Under the pieces are notes generated by a model. It had not been told where the DNA came from and did no database searches. It was given only the letters and a program-made list of their open reading frames with translations. From the NCBI GenBank assembly GCA_005862285.1, contig SZXW01000010.1:1-64000 (forward strand): a stretch of 64,000 nucleotides of DNA. Direction: 5' to 3'. The position numbers and the translations under genes were made by a program. Source of the DNA: Chlorobium sp. GTDB taxonomy: Bacteria; Bacteroidota; Chlorobiia; Chlorobiales; Chlorobiaceae. The first letter of the stretch is position 1. Every line of letters starts with the position of its first letter. This document shows, piece by piece, positions 26,557-35,642 of the stretch.

Positions 26557-28101
26557 TTACAGAGGAATGAGTCCGTGTTTTTTCTGAGGCCTGAATTCCC
26601 TTTTTGAATGAACGATATCGAGCGCCATGGCAAGGTAACGGCGAGTTTCCGCAGGTTCGATGATATCGTCGATCTGAAAACGCGACGCCGCTGCATAAGG
26701 AGTGGAAAACGATTCCTGATACTCCCTGACCAGTTCCTGATGACAAGCAGCCGAATCGGCGGCATTTTTTATTTCGTTCCTGAAAATAATTTCAACTGCG
26801 CCTTCGGCTCCCATAACCGCTATCTCGGCTCCCGGCCAGCAGACCACCCGGTCCGCATCAAGGTCCTTGCTGCACATGGCGATATAGGCCCCGCCATAGG
26901 ATTTACGGAGAATGACGGTCAGTTTGGGAACGGTAGCGGCGGCATAGGCAAAAAGCATTTTGGCGCCGTGCCTGATGATACCGCCATGCTCCTGCTCGAC
27001 ACCGGGCAGAAATCCCGGAACATCTACAAACGTGATAATGGGAATATTGAAGGCGTTGCAGAAACGGATGAAACGCGCTGCCTTGTCGGAGGCATTGATG
27101 TCAAGCACGCCAGCCATCACGGCAGGCTGGTTAGCCACGACACCCACCGTACGGCCCTGGAGCCGGGCAAACCCGATCACGATGTTCGGTGCGAAAAATT
27201 CCTGCACTTCCATGAAATCCCCACGGTCCACCACATGCGTGATGACATCGCGGACATCGTAGCTCTGCTTCGGATTCAGCGGAACGATACTGTTCATTCC
27301 CTTGTCGGGCATGATTACCTCTTCAGCTTCAAACTGAGGCGGGTCCTCGAGATTGTTCGAAGGAAGGAAAGAGAGCAGGCGCTTGCAGATCGCCATGGCA
27401 TCGAGGTCGTTTTCCGCAATGAAATGAACAACCCCGGAAAGACACATCTGAGCATTCGGTCCTCCGAGCTCTTCAGCTGTTACATCCTCGCCGGTAACCG
27501 ATTTGATGACTGACGGACCGGTAATGAACATCCTGGCCCCTCTGGTCTGGATGATGAAATCGGTCAGTGCAGGACTGTAGGCCGCCCCTCCGGCACATGG
27601 TCCGCAGATGAGCGATATCTGAGGGACGACACCGGAAAGCATGACGTTGTTGTAGAAAATCCTGCCGTAACCCGAAAGGCTGTCTATGCCTTCCTGTATT
27701 CTGGCTCCGCCGGAATCGTTGATGAGTATGAAGGGAGATCCTGTCTTCAGACAGGCCTGCATCATCTGCACGATCTTGATACTGTGCATCTCCCCTGCCG
27801 ATCCGCCGCCGACCGTGAAATCCTGGCTTGCAAGATGGACCAGCCGGCCTTCGATGCTTCCGGCCCCGGTCACTACGCCGTCCGCCGGCATTTTCTTTCC
27901 TTCCATGCCGAAATTAGTGCAGCGGTGTTCGGCGAAAAGTCCCATTTCCTGAAAGCTGTCCTGATCAAGAAGAGCGTTAATGCGTTCCCGGGCTGTCAGA
28001 AATCCCGCTTTGTGGTGCCGGTCTATCCTTTCCTGACCTCCGCCAAGGCTGATTTCTTCCCTGCGCCGGTTCAGTTCTTCTATTTTCTGTTCGATTGTCA
28101 T
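26557..28101 (-). CDS. Acyl-CoA carboxyltransferase (12S/MmdA/PccB-like)
   Basis: A 514-residue crotonase-fold carboxyltransferase. DFTVGGGSAGEMHSIKIVQM and ILINDSGGARIQEGIDSL form the N-terminal CoA site, GPCAGGAAYSPALTDF the oxyanion hole, and GFLPGVEQEHGGIIRHGAK and RKSYGGAYIAMCSKDL the C-terminal biotin site. It moves CO2 between biotin and propionyl/methylmalonyl-CoA. I chose the ATG at 28101 (MTIEQKIEELN); an earlier frame start overlaps the upstream gene. It sits between the 5S-like gene and the small subunit. Confidence 0.92.
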   Translation of the reverse strand: MTIEQKIEELNRRREEISLGGGQERIDRHHKAGFLTARERINALLDQDSFQEMGLFAEHRCTNFGMEGKKMPADGVVTGAGSIEGRLVHLASQDFTVGGGSAGEMHSIKIVQMMQACLKTGSPFILINDSGGARIQEGIDSLSGYGRIFYNNVMLSGVVPQISLICGPCAGGAAYSPALTDFIIQTRGARMFITGPSVIKSVTGEDVTAEELGGPNAQMCLSGVVHFIAENDLDAMAICKRLLSFLPSNNLEDPPQFEAEEVIMPDKGMNSIVPLNPKQSYDVRDVITHVVDRGDFMEVQEFFAPNIVIGFARLQGRTVGVVANQPAVMAGVLDINASDKAARFIRFCNAFNIPIITFVDVPGFLPGVEQEHGGIIRHGAKMLFAYAAATVPKLTVILRKSYGGAYIAMCSKDLDADRVVCWPGAEIAVMGAEGAVEIIFRNEIKNAADSAACHQELVREYQESFSTPYAAASRFQIDDIIEPAETRRYLAMALDIVHSKREFRPQKKHGLIPL

Positions 28102-28126
28102 GGTAAATATTTCTCGGCGATAATCT

Positions 28127-29650
28127 TCAAGTTGTGGACGGATTGAACGGAGCAACCGTCACCTTGTGTTCCATGCCGCTTACAGTAACGGCATAGGTAA
28201 TCGGCCCCGTGATAACCCCCTGATGTCCTTCGGCAGGATGCATTTCAGATACTCCCGTCAACGGATCAGTTCCGACATTTAAAGGGCCCTCGTGCCTCCG
28301 GGCAAAAAATTTCGGCGCCACCTGGGGAAACATGGCATAGGTGAGAACATCCTCATCCGTACCGTTGCAGCCCGGCAAAGGGAGTGCTTCGGAACGCAGC
28401 TTTTCCCATTCGGGCTTGAGCAGATCCGCCGGACGGCAGGTTATCGGTTCCTTGTGGGTATGCTCTATGGACATCCTCACCACTTCCGGATTTTTCTCTC
28501 CGGGCCCTGCTCCGTAATAGCCGAGCATCAGGTCGGCAAATTCTCCGGTTAAAACCTTATAACGTCCCATAAGTACATTGAGCACCGCCTGCGTACCGAC
28601 TATCTGGCTGCTTGGGGTTACAAGCGGCACATACCCCGTATCCTTGCGGACAAGCGGGATCTCGTCGAGCACGTCCTTCAGACGGTCGCCAGCCCCCTGC
28701 TGCCTGAGCTGGTTTTCCATATTGGAAAGCATTCCTCCCGGAATCTGGCTTTTGAAAATCTCCGTTTCCACGCCGGTGACTTTTGACAGGAACTCCCGGT
28801 AACGCTCAATTTTCGAAACAAAATATGATTTGACACGAAGAACCCTTTCCAGATCAACCTTCGTGCCGAAACCGGTACCTTCAAGCATTTCAATGAAGCT
28901 TTCCGTCGGGTTATGCCCCGGACCGAGGCTCATGGTACTGATCGCTGTATCGACACAGTCGATTCCAGCTTCCACTGCTTTCATCAGGCTCACCATGGTA
29001 ACACCGGTAGTGGCATGAACATGGAGATGAAGGCGCATATCGGGACCGCATGCCGCCTTGATTCCCTTGACAAGGTCGTAAGCGGCCTGGGGCTTGATTA
29101 TGGCGGCCATATCCTTGATGCAGATCGAATCGACCCCCATATCCTGCAGCCTTTTTGCCTGATCGACAAACAGGGCGACCGTATGGATCGGGCTGACCGT
29201 ATAGGAGATGGTACCCTGTGCATGACGGCCGGCTTTCCTGACGGCCCGCACTGAAGTTTCAATATTGCGAAGGTCGTTCAGGGCGTCGAAGATACGGAAG
29301 ACGTCGACACCGTTTTCCGCCGATTTATAGCAGAAGCGCTCTACCACCTCGTCCTGATAGTGACGGTAACCCAGAAGGTTCTGGCCGCGCAAAAGCATCT
29401 GCAGCGGGGTTTTCGGCATAAGCCTCTTGAAGGTGCGCAGCCGCTCCCAGGGGTCTTCGTTCAGGTAACGGATGCACGCGTCATACGTTGCTCCACCCCA
29501 GCACTCTATTGACCAGTAACCTGCCTCATCGAGGTCCTTGCAGGCACCGCTCAGGTCCTCAATTCCCATCCGGGTGGCGATCAGGCTCTGGTGAGCATCA
29601 CGCAGGGCCAGTTCGGTGATATCAATAATCCTTTGTACAGTCGTTTCCAC
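28127..29650 (-). CDS. Carboxyltransferase of the OadA/5S/PycB family (no biotin domain)
   Basis: A 507-residue TIM-barrel enzyme that transfers carboxyl from carboxybiotin to pyruvate, or the reverse. ALRDAHQSLIATRM holds the metal-binding Asp, CIKDMAAII the carbamylated Lys, and RLHLHVHATTGVT the two His ligands. The C-terminal conserved carboxylase domain is present, but the biotinyl domain of typical OadA/PycB is missing; the separate carrier at 25934 would replace it. This composition matches the 5S subunit of methylmalonyl-CoA:pyruvate transcarboxylase. Confidence 0.92.
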   Translation of the reverse strand: METTVQRIIDITELALRDAHQSLIATRMGIEDLSGACKDLDEAGYWSIECWGGATYDACIRYLNEDPWERLRTFKRLMPKTPLQMLLRGQNLLGYRHYQDEVVERFCYKSAENGVDVFRIFDALNDLRNIETSVRAVRKAGRHAQGTISYTVSPIHTVALFVDQAKRLQDMGVDSICIKDMAAIIKPQAAYDLVKGIKAACGPDMRLHLHVHATTGVTMVSLMKAVEAGIDCVDTAISTMSLGPGHNPTESFIEMLEGTGFGTKVDLERVLRVKSYFVSKIERYREFLSKVTGVETEIFKSQIPGGMLSNMENQLRQQGAGDRLKDVLDEIPLVRKDTGYVPLVTPSSQIVGTQAVLNVLMGRYKVLTGEFADLMLGYYGAGPGEKNPEVVRMSIEHTHKEPITCRPADLLKPEWEKLRSEALPLPGCNGTDEDVLTYAMFPQVAPKFFARRHEGPLNVGTDPLTGVSEMHPAEGHQGVITGPITYAVTVSGMEHKVTVAPFNPSTT

Positions 29651-30082
29651 GTTGATATAGTAAAATCAAAATCTTCAGGTATCGGTAGCGATGAAAACAT
29701 GGCTGCAGCATCATTTTATCACTGGAAACCAGCCAAGCCGTCATCCAGGGGATGATACACAAAAAGCTCAGGAAAATGCAAAAACAAGATACATTCACGC
29801 TAAGCAGTGTACTCTAACCCTGTGTCATCCGAATTCCATAAAACATATAACATTATAAACCGCAAGAATATAAAACATTTGACACCAATATCTGTCACAA
29901 TTCCGTTAAACTTTTTACGTTAAAAACACAAAGCTGTCATCTTTATCAACCGCCTGTTTTTCATAACCTGCAAACAGTGATCCATCACAAGAAAATCCAT
30001 TGCCGCCATATGTCCATTGACCGGCAAAGTGCTTATATTTCCTTTTATTTACATTCATTATCATCATTTTAAGGAAACTCGC
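29651..30082. other. Divergent intergenic region
   Basis: A 432-base gap between the divergent 5S-like gene and the glycerol dehydrogenase-like gene. It is AT-rich in its second half and must contain promoters in both directions. No gene, riboswitch or clear hairpin-T terminator is visible. Upstream of the plus-strand gene AAGGA sits at 30072-30076. Confidence 0.5.
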
Positions 30083-31183
30083 ATGCTGAACAAAGCTTTT
30101 TTTCCGGGAAAGTATATCCAGGGTGCCGGCGCTTTCAACGAACTGCCGTCTCTCGTTAACCTGTTCGGCAAACAGGGTCTAATCCTTGCCTCACGAAGCC
30201 CATACGGCAGGATCATACCGGAAAGCGGCATTAACCTTGAGGCAAACTCCTTATCCGTGGAGCAGTTTGGCGGGGAGTGCTGTGAAGAGGAGCTGTCCAG
30301 AGTAGAAACGCTTATCCGTGAACATCATTTTGATGTACTTGTCGGAATGGGAGGAGGAAAAGTGATCGATACGGCAAAAATCGCCGCCGACCGGGAAAAC
30401 ATACCGGTCATCATTGTTCCCACCATAGCCTCGACGGATGCCCCTTGCAGCGGCTGTGCGGTCCTGTACACAAAATTTGGCGTCTATCAGTCGGTTTACT
30501 ATCAGAAACTGAATCCGGCCATCGTCCTGGTCGATACGAATATTATTGCCAACGCTCCGGTAAGGTTCCTTGTGGCCGGCATGGGAGATGCCCTCGCGAC
30601 ATGGTTCGAGGCAAAATCCTGCAGTGAAACACGCTCCCGGAACGAATGCGGCGGGCTCGCCACGCTTTCAGGTCTAAATCTCGCTCGGCTCTGTTATGAA
30701 ACACTCCTCAAAGACGGGTCGGCGGCAAAAACTGCGGCTGAAAAGCATACGGTCACCGACGCTCTGGAACATATCGTCGAAGCGAACATTCTGCTGAGCG
30801 GCATCGGGTTCGAAAGCGGAGGCCTGGCCAGCGCGCATTCCATTCATAACGGATTTACCGCGCTCGAAGAAACACACGCTTACTACCATGGAGAAAAGGT
30901 GGCTTTCGGACTTCTTGCAGGCCTGCAGCTCAACGGAGCATCGGAGGAAGAGATCGAAACGGTTTACTCGTTCTGCGAAGAGGTCGGTCTCCCAACAACG
31001 CTTGCCGAAATCGGGCTGGCGAATGCCGACCGTGAAAGATTGATGAGCGCCGCGCTAAAAGCTTCATCTTCAAATGAATTCATCCACCACGAAACCGTTG
31101 CAATAACACCTGAAAAAGTGCTTGAAGCCATGCTTGCCGCCAATACAACGGGACAAAAGCGGAAAAAGGCGGCAAATGCATGA
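30083..31183 (+). CDS. Glycerol dehydrogenase-like iron-type NAD-dependent dehydrogenase
   Basis: A 366-residue protein. FFPGKYIQGAGAFNELPSLV begins the Rossmann half, VGMGGGKVIDTAKIAAD binds NAD, TIASTDAPCSGCAVLYT is the GldA substrate loop, and GMGDALATWFEA plus AHSIHNGFTAL carry the metal-binding Asp and His. Oxidation of glycerol to dihydroxyacetone, or the reverse, is expected. I chose the ATG at 30083, which has AAGGAA before it; an upstream frame start is unsupported. Confidence 0.9.
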   Translation: MLNKAFFPGKYIQGAGAFNELPSLVNLFGKQGLILASRSPYGRIIPESGINLEANSLSVEQFGGECCEEELSRVETLIREHHFDVLVGMGGGKVIDTAKIAADRENIPVIIVPTIASTDAPCSGCAVLYTKFGVYQSVYYQKLNPAIVLVDTNIIANAPVRFLVAGMGDALATWFEAKSCSETRSRNECGGLATLSGLNLARLCYETLLKDGSAAKTAAEKHTVTDALEHIVEANILLSGIGFESGGLASAHSIHNGFTALEETHAYYHGEKVAFGLLAGLQLNGASEEEIETVYSFCEEVGLPTTLAEIGLANADRERLMSAALKASSSNEFIHHETVAITPEKVLEAMLAANTTGQKRKKAANA

Positions 31184-31323
31184 TGCGGCACATTCAGAGA
31201 TTCCATTGGAGCCATCCGATCTCTCAACATGCCGCAGAATTTTTTCATGGCTCTTTGTTGTTATTATGTTGACGGATTGGAACAGAACCCCTCATTTTTC
31301 GTCAATCTAAACGGAGAAAAACA

Positions 31324-31689
31324 ATGGATACCCGAGAGCTTATAGAAAAGTATCACAACGCATGGACCTCCGGTGATCTTGCCGCTGCCCGCAATTTTCT
31401 TGCCGACAATCTCGATTTTCAGGGCAGTATCAACACGTTTACCCGGGCCGACGATTTCATTTCCGCTCTGTCTCAATTCAGGCAGATCGTAACCGGAGTC
31501 ACTCTTCTGAGAAGCTTCTTCGACAGGGAAAGCGCCGCTCTCCTTTATGACTGCAACACGGCCACACCTGCGGGCGTCGTCAGAACCGCGGAGTTTTTCA
31601 CGGTTTCCGGCAATAAAATCGCTTCGATTCGGCTCGTTTTCGATGCTACTGTCCTGCGTGAAATCGGAAAACAGATGGATGAAAAATAA
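31324..31689 (+). CDS. SnoaL-like (NTF2-fold) protein
   Basis: A 121-residue single NTF2-like domain: MDTRELIEKYHNAWTSGDLA at the start, then LADNLDFQGSINTF and a beta-sheet ending in VRTAEFFTVSGNKIASIRLV. These folds bind or isomerise small molecules, and the function here is unknown. GGAGAAA stands just before the ATG. It lies between the dehydrogenase and the aquaporin genes. Confidence 0.85.
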   Translation: MDTRELIEKYHNAWTSGDLAAARNFLADNLDFQGSINTFTRADDFISALSQFRQIVTGVTLLRSFFDRESAALLYDCNTATPAGVVRTAEFFTVSGNKIASIRLVFDATVLREIGKQMDEK

Positions 31690-31740
31690 TCATGAATTAC
31701 AGGTTGATTTCTCATAAAAAACTTCACAGGATTGCAAACC

Positions 31741-32550
31741 ATGAGTATTCTGCGTCATGATAAAGAGAAAGAGATGCAGCGAAGCCGGATGATCCTCGGC
31801 CAGGCGGCTCCGAACTTCCTCGATCCGGAACTCGAGTGGAGAAGAATTTTTGCCGAAATGTGGGGCACGTTCCTGCTCGTGCTCACATCCGCAGGAGGTG
31901 GGGTGGTATCTGCAATCAGCGGCAGCGAAATCATTCACTCCATGAGGATTGTCGCTCCGGGGCTCATGGTCATGGCGATCATCTATTTCATGGGTACCGT
32001 AAGCGGGGCCCACCTGAACCCGGCGGTGACCCTCGCATTTGCCGTGCGCAGAAACTTTCCCTGGATTCGTGTGCCTGCCTATATTCTGGCGCAGCTCATC
32101 GGCGGTACGGGAGCCGTATGGTTCCTGAAATCGCTTTTCGGCACGGCAGGAAACCTCGGAGCCACGGTACCCGGCCAGGGAATCAGTCACATGACGGCCT
32201 TTGCAATGGAAACAGTCCTGACCGCTGGCCTTGTCAACACGATCCTCGGCACGGCATCGGGTGCACGCAATATCGGAACGAACGGAGCCATAGCCGTGGG
32301 AGGCTATATCATCATGGCGCACCTCTGGTCTTTTCCGGTCAGCGGCACATCGATGAACCCTGTACGCTCACTTGCTTCGGACCTGCTGCGAAATGACTTC
32401 AGCACAACATGGATCTATGTCGCAGGACCTCTTGCCGGTGCGATGATCGGTGTGCTTTTCGAATGGATCCTCAAGGGACCACCGACAGAAGCGGGAACTC
32501 TAGCTGCACAAGGTACGCTCGATCTTGAAAGGCAGGAGAAAAAAGACTAA
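31741..32550 (+). CDS. Aquaporin (MIP family), water-type
   Basis: A 269-residue membrane channel with about six helices. The first half motif is GAHLNPAVT and the second is GTSMNPVRSLASD, where NPV replaces the usual NPA. Ser rather than Asp follows the Arg, which points to water-type rather than glycerol-type pores. The N-terminal 30 residues and C-terminal 25 residues are soluble extensions. Members pass water or small neutral solutes across the inner membrane. Confidence 0.92.
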   Translation: MSILRHDKEKEMQRSRMILGQAAPNFLDPELEWRRIFAEMWGTFLLVLTSAGGGVVSAISGSEIIHSMRIVAPGLMVMAIIYFMGTVSGAHLNPAVTLAFAVRRNFPWIRVPAYILAQLIGGTGAVWFLKSLFGTAGNLGATVPGQGISHMTAFAMETVLTAGLVNTILGTASGARNIGTNGAIAVGGYIIMAHLWSFPVSGTSMNPVRSLASDLLRNDFSTTWIYVAGPLAGAMIGVLFEWILKGPPTEAGTLAAQGTLDLERQEKKD

Positions 32551-32570
32551 TCCTGATAAAGGGAACGGTT

Positions 32571-33821
32571 ATGGTTTCAACTGGCAATAATGGAAAAGGT
32601 TTTCCTCTCAAAACGCTGCTTGGCTTCCTTGGTCCCGGATTTCTGGTCACGGTCGGATTCATAGATCCCGGCAATTGGGCAACGAATATCGAAGGAGGAT
32701 CACGCTACGGCTACAAACTCCTCTGGGTCGTGACTCTCGGCACCGTCATGCTGGTACTTATCCAGCACATGGCCGCAAAACTCGGGATCGCAACAGGAAA
32801 ATCCCTTGCAGTCAACATCCGTGACTTTTTTCCAAAGCCAGTCAGCGCCTTTATCGGCATAACCGTTGTCCTTGCATGCATTGCCACCGATGTTGCGGAA
32901 CTGGTCGGCGGCGGCATCGGATTCAGCCTGCTTTTCGGCATGCCGCTCTGGGCAGGAGCGCTTCTGACCGTGATCCTCGAGGTATTCCTTATCATCAGCC
33001 AGCGATACCACAGGATTGAAACCATCATCGTCGGGTTCCTGGGCATCATTGCAATCTGCTACCTGGTTGAACTGGTGATCGTCCGGCCGGACTGGCAATC
33101 GGCTGCTTCAGGATTGTTCATACCGTCCATGGACCACAGCAGTATTTACGTCGCGATGGCAATTCTCGGGGCCGTTGTGATGCCGCACAACATCTTCCTG
33201 CATTCGAACGTCATCCACAGCAGGAAATGGGGGATTTCAGAACAGGAAAAGCTCGAACTGCTCCGTTACGAGAAAATAGACACGCTGTTCGCCATGACTC
33301 TCGGCTGGATCGTCAACGCTTCGATGATCATTGTGGCTGCAGCTGTTTTTTATTTTCACAACATACCGGTTGACGGCATCGAATCGGCTTCCGCAACACT
33401 CAAACCGCTGGCAGGACCGCTCGCGGGCCTCCTGTTCGCCATTGCACTCGTGTTTTCCGGCGTCGGTTCCTCCATAACATCCTCGATGGCTGAAGCGAAT
33501 GTCATTACCGGCTTTCTCGGAAAACCGGAAGATCCCCGTTCACTGCTGTACAGGCTTGCCGTCTTTATCACATCGATACCCTCCTTCCTGATTATCATGT
33601 ATGGTATCGATACTTACCGGTTACTGATTTTCAGCCAGGTGGTGCTGAGCATCCAGCTGCCTTTCACGCTTCTGCCGCTTCTGATACTCTGCCGAAACCG
33701 CATGGTAATGGGAGGGTTCAGAAGCAGCAATACCGAATTTACTGCAGCGATCATTATTTCCTGTATTGTTATCGCGTTGAATATGTATTTTTTCTATAGC
33801 ACACTCAGCGGGAAAATCTGA
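32571..33821 (+). CDS. Nramp family divalent metal transporter
   Basis: A 416-residue transporter with about 11 helices. DPGNWATNIEGGSRYGYKLL holds the helix 1 metal motif DPGN, and VVMPHNIFLHSNVIHS the helix 6 MPHN motif with the Met that selects Mn, Fe and similar ions. Proton-coupled uptake of Mn(II) or Fe(II) across the inner membrane is expected. It is followed without any gap by a UspA gene. Confidence 0.94.
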   Translation: MVSTGNNGKGFPLKTLLGFLGPGFLVTVGFIDPGNWATNIEGGSRYGYKLLWVVTLGTVMLVLIQHMAAKLGIATGKSLAVNIRDFFPKPVSAFIGITVVLACIATDVAELVGGGIGFSLLFGMPLWAGALLTVILEVFLIISQRYHRIETIIVGFLGIIAICYLVELVIVRPDWQSAASGLFIPSMDHSSIYVAMAILGAVVMPHNIFLHSNVIHSRKWGISEQEKLELLRYEKIDTLFAMTLGWIVNASMIIVAAAVFYFHNIPVDGIESASATLKPLAGPLAGLLFAIALVFSGVGSSITSSMAEANVITGFLGKPEDPRSLLYRLAVFITSIPSFLIIMYGIDTYRLLIFSQVVLSIQLPFTLLPLLILCRNRMVMGGFRSSNTEFTAAIIISCIVIALNMYFFYSTLSGKI

Positions 33822-34232
33822 ATGACGATCTATAAAAACATTCTTGTCGCAATCGACTGCTCCTCTGTTGATGAAATCGTCATTGAACAGGTTGCTGCAC
33901 TTGCCGGCGAGCTCGGGGCGACTGTGCATCTGCTGCACATCGTGCACTCGCATACGATCGATCAGGAAAGGACCATGCGCGAAAAGGCAAACGTTTTTAT
34001 GAAAAACTATCAGGAATTATTGCAGAACAAAGGGATAGAAGTGAACCTGATTATCAGAAGCGGCGAACCGGAAAAGGAAATTCTCACAGAAATAAAAGAG
34101 AATGCCTATGACCTGCTGGCTATGGCTGCACACGGGCACAACTGGATCGGAAGGATCATTTTCGGAAGCGTATCGCGCTCGCTCCGGGAAAAAACACCGA
34201 TTCCCCTTCTTCTGATCAGGTCAGGCCAGTGA
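33822..34232 (+). CDS. Universal stress protein (UspA domain)
   Basis: A 136-residue Usp fold: KNILVAIDCSSVDEIVIEQV at the start, LLAMAAHGHNWIGRIIFGSV with the ATP-loop Gly residues, and TPIPLLLIRSG at the end. The start codon directly follows the Nramp stop (33819-33821), so translation is coupled. It may sense ATP and modulate the transporter, as other Usp partners do; that is an inference from linkage. Confidence 0.92.
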   Translation: MTIYKNILVAIDCSSVDEIVIEQVAALAGELGATVHLLHIVHSHTIDQERTMREKANVFMKNYQELLQNKGIEVNLIIRSGEPEKEILTEIKENAYDLLAMAAHGHNWIGRIIFGSVSRSLREKTPIPLLLIRSGQ

Positions 34233-34267
34233 TTTTCTCTGTTATCAAACCAAAACAACGAACAACC

Positions 34268-34954
34268 ATGATACATTTGCAAAAACTTACAAAACCACTT
34301 GCCGTTCTGATGATTCTCTCGATGACATTATTTTCTGGTGTCAGCAAGGCTTCAAATGCAGAATCAGGAGCCGGCATCGGCGCAGCGGCGGGCGGTATTC
34401 TCGGCGGCATCATCGGCAGCCAGTCGGGCAGCTGGGTAAAGGGAGCCCTCATCGGCGGCATTATAGGAGGAGCCGCCGGAGCGCTGATCGGCGATTACAT
34501 GGACAAGCAGGCCGAAGAGATAGAAAAGGATGTAAATGGGGTAAAAGTTGTCAGGGAAGGCGATGCTATCAGGGTAACTTTTGATTCAGGGATTCTTTTC
34601 CCCTCAGGTTCTGCTGACCTGAGCAATGAAAACTATGCAAACATTGAAAAACTGGCAGGTATTCTCAACCGTTATCATGACACCTCCGTTGTTGTCGAAG
34701 GCCATACCGACAATACCGGAACACAGGAAGAGAACCAGTACCTTTCTGAAGAAAGGGCTGAAGCAGTTACAAACACGCTCGTCTATTACGGCGTCGACAG
34801 CAGCAGGATCACTCCTTACGGATACGGCGATACCCGTCCGGTTGCTTCGAATGACTCTGAATGGGGGCGCAGCATGAACCGCCGTGTCGAAATACTGATC
34901 TATGCGAACGAAGAACTCAAACGCCAGGCTGAATCAGGCAGGATAACAAACTGA
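34268..34954 (+). CDS. OmpA-family protein with glycine-zipper segment
   Basis: A 228-residue envelope protein. A signal peptide (LAVLMILSMTLFSGVSKASN) is followed by a Gly-rich zipper at about residues 35-80 (GAAAGGILGGIIGSQSGSW, GGIIGGAAGALIGDYM) and a C-terminal OmpA domain (VVVEGHTDNTGTQEENQYLS, then SMNRRVEILIY) that binds peptidoglycan. It likely anchors the envelope or responds to stress. I chose the ATG at 34268 because the signal peptide begins there. Confidence 0.92.
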   Translation: MIHLQKLTKPLAVLMILSMTLFSGVSKASNAESGAGIGAAAGGILGGIIGSQSGSWVKGALIGGIIGGAAGALIGDYMDKQAEEIEKDVNGVKVVREGDAIRVTFDSGILFPSGSADLSNENYANIEKLAGILNRYHDTSVVVEGHTDNTGTQEENQYLSEERAEAVTNTLVYYGVDSSRITPYGYGDTRPVASNDSEWGRSMNRRVEILIYANEELKRQAESGRITN

Positions 34955-34986
34955 TGCTTTTCAGGAAAACATAAGTAACCAACTTT

Positions 34987-35019
34987 AAAAAGCCCGTACG
35001 AAATCCGTCCGGGCTTTTT
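34987..35019 (+). terminator. Rho-independent terminator after the OmpA-domain gene
   Basis: AAAAAGCCCG at 34987-34996 pairs perfectly with CGGGCTTTTT at 35010-35019 around a 13-base loop. The A and T flanks make it usable from either strand. Confidence 0.88.
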
Positions 35020-35124
35020 CTTTTGAAGGGAAAAACAAAAATTGCTTACATTTCGGCCACATGCGGCGGCTATCAACCAGCCGGCATAAGCCGCTGGCCG
35101 CCAGGAAAACAAAATGCAAACACC

Positions 35125-35520
35125 ATGTTGTATTTCAAAAGTGCAGAGGAGGTCCTGTATCAGTGGGTATCAAGGGTTTGCAGCGGAAATCCGGACGATA
35201 TCACCGCCCTTTACCATGAAACCGCCATCCTCATACCTACATTTTCTCCTCATACCGTAACATCGACTGAAGGCGTGAGAAATTATTTCGGTCAGCTGGC
35301 TACAAGGAGTGGTCTTGGTGTCCGGCTTCACGGAAAAACACTCAGAAAGCAGTCACAATGTGAAACGCTGCACACTCTCAGCGGCATCTACTCTTTTGAA
35401 TTTGAAGTTGACCAGGTACTGCTCTCCTTTCCATCCCGGTTCAGCTTTGTTGTGGACCTGTCCCTGGAAAAGCCGATCATCCATCACCATTCATCGCAGG
35501 TTCCGAGAAACCTTTCGTAA
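35125..35520 (+). CDS. SnoaL/DUF4440-like NTF2-fold protein
   Basis: A 131-residue protein with SAEEVLYQWVSRVCSGNPDD, LYHETAILIPTFSPH and a sheet ending SFVVDLSLEKPIIHHHSS. The GNPD..LY...A.L.PT pattern fits the SnoaL/CaMKII-association branch of NTF2 folds, in which catalysis or oligomerisation is common. The ATG at 35125 starts the homologous region. It follows the terminator and likely has its own promoter. Confidence 0.75.
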   Translation: MLYFKSAEEVLYQWVSRVCSGNPDDITALYHETAILIPTFSPHTVTSTEGVRNYFGQLATRSGLGVRLHGKTLRKQSQCETLHTLSGIYSFEFEVDQVLLSFPSRFSFVVDLSLEKPIIHHHSSQVPRNLS

Positions 35521-35587
35521 TTCCTCCTTTTTTTTACGGAGCAAGTGCCTTCACGAACCCGAAGGCATTGTTCCGGGAATTCGTTAT

Positions 35588-35595
35588 TATATTTG
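35588..35595 (+). promoter_or_regulatory. Possible TATATTTG promoter box
   Basis: TATATTTG occurs about 48 bases before the GH15-DUF547 start, with TTG 17 bases upstream of the box. The same octamer stands before prs at 39504. It resembles the TAnnTTTG -7 element of Bacteroidota; use in this lineage is not established here. Confidence 0.3.
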
Positions 35596-35642
35596 TTAAA
35601 GCTTTCCAGGGAAAACTTCCGTGACCACAGAGGAAATCCGGA

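Noticed and set aside
25934-29650. Sodium-pumping oxaloacetate or methylmalonyl-CoA decarboxylase
   Set aside because: No OadB-like membrane subunit is encoded and the small subunit has no membrane helix.
29651-30082. Riboswitch upstream of the dehydrogenase gene
   Set aside because: No conserved core or stable multi-stem fold could be recognised in the AT-rich leader.
31741-32550. Glycerol facilitator partner of the GldA-like enzyme
   Set aside because: The second motif is followed by Arg-Ser rather than the Arg-Asp of glycerol facilitators, so a water channel is the better call.
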